A DNA stretch of 64,000 bases from Theobroma cacao (lineage: Eukaryota > Streptophyta > Magnoliopsida > Malvales > Malvaceae), in the NCBI RefSeq assembly GCF_000208745.1, contig NC_030851.1, positions 12,557,413 through 12,621,412 of the forward strand, given 5' to 3'. Made by a program: the position numbers and the translations under genes. The notes beneath the pieces are model-generated. The model saw only the letters and a program-made list of their open reading frames with translations. It did no database searches and was not told where the DNA came from. This document shows, piece after piece, positions 57,015 through 64,000 of this stretch (within the stretch, counting starts at the first letter, position 1; every line of letters starts with the position of its first letter).

Positions 57015-57038
57015 CTCTCTCTCTCTCTCTCTCTCTCT
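57015..57038 (+). promoter_or_regulatory. CT microsatellite in the trihelix gene promoter or 5' leader
   Basis: An uninterrupted (CT)12 within a longer pyrimidine tract (56960-57045), 160-190 bp before the start codon. Pyrimidine tracts and CT repeats are common in plant promoters and 5' leaders and can be bound by GAGA-binding (BPC) proteins. Confidence 0.6.
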
Positions 57039-57201
57039 AGGTCTCTTAAAATTTATGAGACGACTCTCTCCTTTAAACGGCGTAACGGACTTTTCTCAAA
57101 CAAACTCCGTTACTTCACAACCACCAGTTAACTCTCACTGTCACGTGCATTTTCGAATTAAAAAAAAATAGGAAAAAAAATTATCAAATCCTTCGATTTT
57201 T

Positions 57202-59335
57202 ATGGCCTTGGAGCAGTTAAGCTTGGCTGCCACTCCAGACCCAGTTGACGGCCAAACAGACGCCGTCAACGCCGCCACTAACGGCGTCGAATCCCGTCCA
57301 GCGTCTGTTGATGGCGGTGATGACGTCAGTAAAGCTCCCAGGCTTCCTCGATGGACGAGGCAGGAAATTCTCGTACTCATACAAGGGAAAAGAGTCGCCG
57401 AGAACCGAGTCCGCCGTGGACGGGCCGCGGGCCTGGCTTTCGGTTCGGGACAAGTGGAGCCCAAGTGGGCCTCGGTTTCTTCTTACTGTAAGAGGCACGG
57501 CGTGAACCGGGGACCGGTGCAGTGTCGGAAAAGGTGGAGCAATTTGGCGGGTGATTTTAAGAAGATCAAGGAATGGGAAAATAACATAAGGGAAGAAACT
57601 GACTCATTTTGGGTTATGAGGAACGATTTAAGGAGGGAGAGGAAGTTGCCGGGGTTCTTCGATAAGGAAGTTTATGATATTCTCGACGGCGGCACCACCG
57701 GAGTCCCGGGTTCGGCCACGGCTCCCGGTTTGGCTCTGGCTTTAGCTCCAACTCCCGTGGCGCAGGACGTGGCGGAGGATGCCGAGGCTGTTTTTGATAG
57801 TGGAAGGAGCGCGGCAGCAGAGGATGGTCTTTTTTCGGACTTTGAGCAGGATGATGCTGCTGGGAGCCCGGAAAAGGTGGAGCCGGCGGTGGCGGCTGCT
57901 GCTGGAAAGGCGGTTCCAGCTCCTATGCCTATTTCAGGTAATCTGGGAATAGTGAAAAGAGTCGTGAAACTTTTCAATTCGTATTACTATATTATATATA
58001 TATATATTATATATATATAGTATATATACATATATATATATGGTTATTTACAATGAATTGCTAATTAGTAATTAACATTGAATCAAAGCCTTTAATTCTG
58101 TTTGTGATTTTGTTTTAATACCATGATAATTTGATTGGGACTCTAATTGGTTGATAAAGAAAAAGGAAGTTTGTTTTTCGGTGGAGGTGTGTGTTTGGGC
58201 AATGTTGGCAACTTATTTTTTAGCCTTTTTCTTTTTTGTAGGAATATTTATTCTTTTATCATAAGGCCGTCGCTGCTTTCTTTTTTGTATTTGTTTGGAC
58301 ATTTTCCTTTTCCTCTGGATCTTCCACCGAAATCGAGGGAAAGGGTATGATTGGTCGACTTAATGCTGATATGGGTTTTGTTTTCTTACTGTAATGCTCA
58401 CAGAGAAGCAGTACCAGCCACAGCCAGCTCTTCAAGGGAATCAGAGTCAAGGTAATACAATCAACTCTTCTACCTTTTTCTCAATTAATGTGCTGTTTTC
58501 AGGTTTTGTCTCTGTTGTTAGTACTAAGACGTTTTCAATATCAGGAATTGCTAAACTCTGGTATCATAATGTTGGTTCTAACATATTCTAAGTCAGAATG
58601 TGGGAAAGTTTTGTCCAATTAGCTGATTGTTGTAGTCAATGAAGGAAGAAAACTAAAAAATGACCAGTCACTTTGATGATTCCTTGACTAATCACTTAAT
58701 AAGAGTTACTTCAAGTTTTAGAGCTTTTCTGAATATATCTTGTCATGTCTCAATTGCGTTGTGTATAATTGCCATGTTCGAGATTCAACCATGTGTTAGT
58801 GAAATATGCCTCTTTTGTTTTAGAAGAGACCAAGTGGAAACAACACCTTCAATTCAACACTTATGGTAAAAGATTTAAACCAGTTTAGACAAAAATTGAC
58901 TAGGGCCATTAAAAAATATTGCACGAGAAGTGATTTATATGTCATTTTTATTGTCTCTAAACCAGAAGGGGCTTAAAAATGCAGTGCAAGTAGTGAATGG
59001 CAAAACGTATCCTTTTCATATTAATAATTTTGCCCTCAGGTACAACAAATGAGAAACCTCCAAATTCAAGCTTGAATCCCGAGATAGGTTCTGTCTCTCA
59101 AGAAGCGAGGAAGAGGAAAAGGATGGGAATGGATGGAGATGAGGAAATGAGCAGTATGCAATGTCACCTGATCGACGTCTTGGAAAGGAATGGTAAAATG
59201 CTGGTGGCTCAACTGGAAGCTCAAAACACCAACTTCCAACAGGATAGGGAGCAACGGAAAGACCATGCTGATAACTTAGTTGCTGTTCTTAACAAGCTTG
59301 CAGACGCTTTAGGGAGAATAGCTGATAAGTTATAG
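57202..59335 (+). CDS. Trihelix transcription factor, ASR3-like
   Basis: Three exons, 57202-57937, 58404-58451 and 59040-59335, join in frame through GT-AG introns to encode 359 residues. The trihelix DNA-binding domain spans about residues 49-160, with the three spaced tryptophans at 51, 89 and 112 and the closing helix FFDKEVYDIL. An LxLxL (LALAL) EAR-type repression motif is at 177-181, next to a Thr-Pro at 184-185. A basic RKRKR (285-289) could be the nuclear signal. Residues 303-359 look helical and coiled-coil-like. Arabidopsis ASR3 is known as a trihelix repressor of immune genes, with an EAR motif and a MAP-kinase site, so a similar nuclear repressor role is inferred. There are no breaks. 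The gene converges on the TSSC4-like gene. Confidence 0.9.
57938..58403 (+). other. Intron 1 of the trihelix gene, with AT microsatellite
   Basis: A GTAATC donor and a TGCTCACAG acceptor. It contains an AT-rich dinucleotide repeat at 57984-58043. The reading frame that runs into the intron would add an unrelated Tyr/Ile tail and stop at 58020, so an intron-retained form would lose the C-terminal helix. Confidence 0.8.
58452..59039 (+). other. Intron 2 of the trihelix gene
   Basis: A GTAATA donor and a TTTTGCCCTCAG acceptor; phase 1, as for intron 1. It holds no feature of note. Confidence 0.8.
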
Positions 59336-59984
59336 CTGGGGGCAGTCAGAATACGTTGTACATAGACAAGTACTGCACGATAGATGGTAGCTCAAGTTTG
59401 AAGAATTTATGAATCAAATCTTGATCAGGAAGATACTTTCTTATATGCATTTTTCATTTTATTTTTACCCTAAATATTCTTATTTACTTTCTACCATACA
59501 CCCATAAATAAGTTGAGAATTTTGAGGCCCATACAGCATTTTCTACTTCTTTTCTGTTATACATCTCTTTCTCCCAGTGAGATTATATGAATTTTTTCCC
59601 TTCTACTATTATTGTACAGGCTATTATTTATTTACAGAGCAACATGAACTAGTCATATTACTTTCTCTGCCTTCTCATTTCAACATTTTGACCTTTCGAG
59701 GCATTGTCCTTTGTTTTTATCTATTACCTGTACAAGTGTTGCATGCAAGACTTCGGCTAAGTTATGTATTAATTATCACAACGCGGCAGCCCGCAGCTTG
59801 GTATGGGATTAATGGCCCACCAAGATTTCTTTAACTCTGGCGCAGGACTCAGGACACAGTTCCTTATCACATATGCGATCAGCGCCAAACTTGATCCTGT
59901 TACATAAATCTGCAAGTATGCCTCGTGGGCCCAAGCAAATGCCAAATAAAGAGATTCTTGAGATTCAAGAATGAAGAAAATTAT

Positions 59985-60020
<36 letters not shown>

Positions 60021-60146
60021 NTGTTAAAATTCTTTTGTTATAGTTATTAATGTAAAATAAATATGAGATTTTGATATAATATATAAATTAAATACATAAA
60101 TTAAAAAAAAGTCACGTTTTCAAAAGAAATCATAAATTTTAATTAA

Positions 60147-60189
<43 letters not shown>
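59336..60189. other. Intergenic region between convergent genes, with AT repeats and an ambiguous base
   Basis: The 3' flank of the trihelix gene is followed by (AT)n at 59987-60020, an N at 60021, and (TA)n at 60150-60188. The N at the end of the repeat marks an unresolved repeat length. The text around 59935-59985 (AAATAAAGAG..CAAGAATGAAGA) resembles the repeat junction at 60523-60550. Confidence 0.7.
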
Positions 60190-60191
<2 letters not shown>

Positions 60192-60512
60192 AAGAAGATT
60201 ATCATTTAACATTTGGAATGCTTATACATTAGGTTACCATCATTGTGCAATCCTGTATTATAAAAGAACACACAACTCAGGGAGAAACGGTCGTAAGCAC
60301 CTTAAGCAAACTCTTCAACAGTTAAGAGCAGTTCCACATCATACACTGGAGTCATCAGACTGTAATTTTAATCGATAAATGTGACCACATTTTTGGACAA
60401 CAGCAGTACTATCTGCTCTGAACTTGTTTCTGGTTCATCATCTTTTGTTGCACCAACTTCATATTGCTGGGTTGCACCTGCTGCGATGCCCACATGGAGC
60501 CTTGTTGAGTGG
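60190..60512 (-). pseudogene. Partial tandem duplicate of the TSSC4-like 3' end
   Basis: It matches about 60550-60875 in the same orientation, covering the last 50 or so codons, the stop and the 3' flank (for example TCATTTAACATTTGGAATGC at both). The encoded text VGIAAGATQQYEVGATKDDE parallels VGIAAGATQHYKAGATEDDE in the gene. The copy has lost its upstream coding part and differs by several substitutions and small indels, so it is non-functional. Confidence 0.85.
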
Positions 60513-60703
60513 CGATGCGAAATATAAAGAGTCTCAAGAATGAAGAGAAGATATTCATTTAACATTTGGAATGCTTCTACACTAACTTTCCATCATTCTG
60601 TAAAAGAGCTGTGGTTGTGAGAACACAACTCGGGAGAAACAGTCAAAAGCACCTTAAGACATTTCAGAAGCAAATTCTTGGAACAGTTAGGAGCTGCTCA
60701 ACA

Positions 60704-62822
60704 TTATACATCAGATTCATCTGACCGTGATTTTACTCGATAGCTGCGAATGCATTTTTGAACAACAGCAGCAGTATCAGCTGCACTTGTTTCTGATTCA
60801 TCATCTTCTGTTGCACCAGCTTTATAATGCTGGGTTGCACCTGCTGCAATGCCCACAGGGAGCCTTGTTAGGTGCAATGACTTCTTACTTTCATCTTCCT
60901 GCTTAACCTCACCCCTACAGCTTCCTGGTTGAACATTGCCTGATTTTCTCTTTGCGATAAAAGTCACTGACTTTGGAACATCACAGGGTACATCATCCAG
61001 CTTAGGTTTTGTCTTTCGAACAAGCTTAAGGAAGTCCATACAAGCTTGAGCATTGGATTCTTCATCAACTTCACTTGATGAATCAAAACTGTAACGTTTA
61101 TACCTAGAAAAATTTATATAATCTCGAACTGCACAAGCATTTTCAGCTGGTAAAGATCCACAAGCTGAATCTTGGGAACTCATTGGGAAGGTGCCAGTAG
61201 GATCATCATCAAACTTTATAGATGAGTCTTCCAAATCATTTTTACAAGCAGGGTCAAACCTGACACGCTTTTGTGGCTTGAAACCTACACAGTTGTCTTT
61301 CCTTTTCAATATAGACCTCAATTGGCAACCATTATTGGATACCTCAACATTTAATTCTCTAATTTCAGCATTACACCCATTATGATTATTGAGCTTCCAA
61401 GCTTCTTCATCATCTTCTTTCAGTCTGATTCTTGCCGCCATGCGATTAGCAGGGACCGCCTTTTTACTGGTACGATTTAATGCACTATGAAGCACATTCT
61501 GAGAATTCAAGTAAGACCCATGGTCAGCAATGTCACTCATATAAAGGCGTTCACCAGCATTTTCTCTACCTGAGGCCACTTTGTCATATTCATCTTCCTC
61601 TTCCTATATCAAATAGTAAACAAACATCAGCTCTACTGTAAATAGATTAAAAGGAAAAGGAAGAGGTGGGGAAATAAACATGGACACTCAGTAAACAAAA
61701 CATGCAATAGCCTCATTGACAAATAACGAGGAACACAGTCTCTCTCCTAGTTACCAAGCTTAAGTGGTGGACCTAGTACCAGAGTCATTTAATACCTTTG
61801 AACTTAACATGTACAGTTAATTGATATTCAGGGAGCACATTTACCCAACCACAACATGAAGCAATCAAACAAATTAATACATGATAAAATCACTGAAGTC
61901 AGCTTCAATCAGGCTGTATTACTAGCTGATTAGACACGAAGTAGAAGTACTCACACTAAGAAGTTCGAACCATCCTCATAAACTACTTTAGTGCCTTAAA
62001 TTAGTACATTTTCCGGATGCACCTAATGGCCTCCTTCAATATAATACGGCAGAGGGCCAAGGCTGAAGGTTTGCATTCATCCCAATATAAGGGTTCTTTA
62101 CCGAAATTCACCCGATTCATTCACAATGCTTACAACTTGTGTGAACATTATTAAGTAGAAGTTTCTCAATCTGTCAAGAATTCAACAAGTATATATTGAT
62201 TTCACGGTACATCTAATGTCAACCTAATGTCCCAACTATGAAAAAGAGTATTAAACTTTGACGATGCCTCAATGCCGGGCCAAGAAGCTTCTTAGACCAC
62301 TCATCAAAGTATCAGCTTGAAAATTCAACTTACCCTATAATCAAAATATCTGAAACGAAATCACCATAGAGCCCTCCGTAAATTAAAGAAATAAGAAGAA
62401 ACAAATACAATATTTAAAAAAAAAACGAAATTATAACATACCTCATTGTCGAGAGTGGAATCCATTCCTATAAAAGATCTGATCTCCCATTCATCTCCAC
62501 CACCGTCGATTCTTCTACTACGCGACTGACTCGAATCTCCATCATCCTCGTCATCATCATCGTTATCGAGATCATCCTCCAGTTCTTTACGCGATAACCT
62601 CCCGCTCCTATACCTCCTTTCCTCCTGCAAGAACTCACGAAACGACGACGAACACAACACCTCCTCTCGATCGGCGGCGGAATCTCGCCTCCATTCTCTC
62701 CTCTCGACCTCGTCGTCGGTGACAGACCAGAGAGGGGGCCGCTGCTGTTGAAGAGGTGAAGATTGAGATGATTGGAGCGATCCGAAGATTTTGTCCACTC
62801 GGGTGTTGAAACTATCGTCCAT
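60704..62822 (-). CDS. TSSC4-like protein (U5 snRNP assembly factor family)
   Basis: Two exons, 62822-62442 and 61603-60704, with a GTATGT donor and a TTTGATATAG acceptor in phase 0, give 426 residues. The N-terminus reads MDDSFNTRVDKIFGSL and the acidic first exon contains LWSVTDDEVERREW. Residues 294-319 (RYKRYSFDSSSEVDEESNAQ and on to DFL) match the conserved TSSC4 core (aromatic-x-KYS, EV, SNxxA, FL). Human TSSC4 is known to help assemble the U5 snRNP of the spliceosome; a nuclear splicing role here is inferred. A SILK motif (224-227) and an RVRF motif (240-243) are possible protein phosphatase 1 docking sites. A 3'-end duplicate lies just downstream. Confidence 0.8.
61604..62441 (-). other. 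Intron of the TSSC4-like gene
   Basis: 838 bp, AT-rich, phase 0, with GT-AG borders. Joining the exons gives DSTLDNE-EEEDEYDKVASG, a continuous acidic stretch. There is no gene inside. Confidence 0.8.
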
Positions 62823-64000
62823 GGGAGCTGTTGGCTATGGAGGATTTCCGGTGGGGGCTTTTCGGTTTTTTGGTGTTTTAAAAAGGAGGCAAAGCACCGC
62901 CTCTGCGGAGTGATTTTTTTATTATTTTGTCTGGGGCGTTGTGGTAAATTTAAATTTTGGGCCGGCCCAGAGAGACTGAGCCGTTTTTTATTTGACTGAA
63001 CCAACCCAATCCCGATGGGGTGGGAGATTGAATATTAGTTCACCGCTGAATTCCTAAAGTGGAGTGATTAGATTTATTCTCCCAAATCCCAATTCTCCTT
63101 TGTGAGTGTTCACAAATCCGGTGAGGTTTAGGTCAGATTTATCCGCTCTCTTATTTTTTAAATGTAAAATCCGAATTTGGCCTGTTGGTTTATTTAATTA
63201 TTAATTTTATGATTAAAATAAATAAAAATATTATTTTTATTTTAATTTTTTAAATATATTTTTAAGATTAAAATTAAATAAAACTATATTATTCATAAAT
63301 AAATTAATACAAATGGGTTGAGTGAGATTCTGATCTAAAAATTTATATAGAAATTCATCTCAAATCAAATCCAACCTACAGGTCAAGATAAAAAACCCAC
63401 CTTTTGGCACACTACTTGTAATTTATCTTAAAGAATAAATTAGGATGCTTGTCTTCTTTGTTGAGAATCTTATTGAAGCATTATTATAATTTTTACTTTT
63501 CTTGTTTTACCTATTTTTTATTACATGTGAAAAAAAGTGATTCATTCCCTTATTTTTTTTACTTGTTCAAATAAATAGTAATAGTATTTGATGATTTAAT
63601 GTAACTTGAATCATTTGTGAGGTTTGAAATGAATGAAAGGTGAGAGAGTTAATTTCTATATAAGAAAATAACTTGACCCGACTAAACAAAATATCCAAAT
63701 GGCTTGACAAATACAATTGTTCATAAAATAATGTTTTTGAAACTTGACTTGAAATGCGTTCTATAATCACCTTGTACACTAAAATGCAGCATAACAACAA
63801 TCATATAATGAAGATAAACCATGTTCTTATGAGGCTAAGTGTTATGAGCTAACTTTGTACCAAATTATGATACGGTAAAGTTGTCTATGACATTAAGTCT
63901 TTTATACCTGTAAGAGAAATGTCTCACTTTCAAACAATGTAATGGCTCGTGGTGACACCTCCACAAATACTTGTTAAGTCTTTAGGAGAAAGGACCTTTT
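62823..64000. other. Promoter side of the TSSC4-like gene, then intergenic
   Basis: The first 180 bp are the leader and promoter of the minus-strand gene. The plus-strand frame at 62772-62999 and the minus frame up to 63004 are shadows. The rest is AT-rich with no supported feature. Confidence 0.5.

Noticed and set aside
57141..57505. Antisense and alternative-frame ORFs over the first trihelix exon
   Set aside because: Shadows of the GC-richer coding exon, whose sense frame carries the trihelix motifs.
62468..63004. 178-residue minus-strand frame over the first TSSC4-like exon
   Set aside because: Shifted frame of the real exon; basic, low-complexity translation without a splice continuation.

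Overview
The window is nuclear DNA from a flowering plant, most likely a dicot. The signs are GT-AG introns, AT-rich spacers, degenerate LTR retrotransposons of typical plant lineages and two recognisable plant genes. I cannot name the species. There is no bacterial operon structure, rRNA, tRNA or CRISPR array that I could find.

Positions 1 to about 47,600 are a nested retrotransposon graveyard. In order: the tail of a TGTCACGACCC-type LTR (1-786); pieces of a Copia-like element on the minus strand (787-2588); a full-length but dead Athila/Tat-type Ty3 element on the minus strand (2589-13581) with gag, protease, RT, RNase H, integrase and an extra C-terminal ORF; a second Copia-like element with a gag relic (13587-17058, with its LTR continuing at 27862-29850); a gag-only LTR element inserted into that LTR (17059-27856, 5-bp duplication GGTAC), itself split by a 2.3-kb solo LTR (22188-24496, duplication ACTCT); a pol-deleted Ty3 element on the minus strand (to 36852) carrying a 465-bp solo LTR (30372-30836); a plus-strand Athila-like relic (36853-39026); a Tekay-type chromovirus with a 3.3-kb LTR (39027-43361); another TGTCACGACCC LTR (43362 to about 45898); and fragments of Athila-type and Copia-type LTRs and of a Mutator-like transposase (to about 47,610). 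A Copia gag relic follows at 48807-49175.

Positions 49,200-64,000 are the gene-bearing part. They hold a broken SOUL heme-binding protein gene (minus, 52058-53122), an apparently intact trihelix transcription factor of the ASR3 type (plus, three exons, 57202-59335) and, converging on it, an apparently intact two-exon TSSC4-like gene (minus, 60704-62822). A partial duplicate of the TSSC4-like 3' end lies just downstream of it.

The most unusual signal is regulatory. Three LTRs carry clusters of TCGA-core palindromic sites in pairs 20-22 bp apart. In the best case 15 pairs are nearly all exactly 22 bp apart, and many successive pairs are separated by about 54, 63 or 74 bp, near whole helical turns. 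A cluster lies upstream of a TATA box in each, and in the two LTRs complete enough to tell a second cluster lies downstream. A fourth LTR has a different palindromic array directly before its TATA box. All hunt calls are by eye and hand counting.
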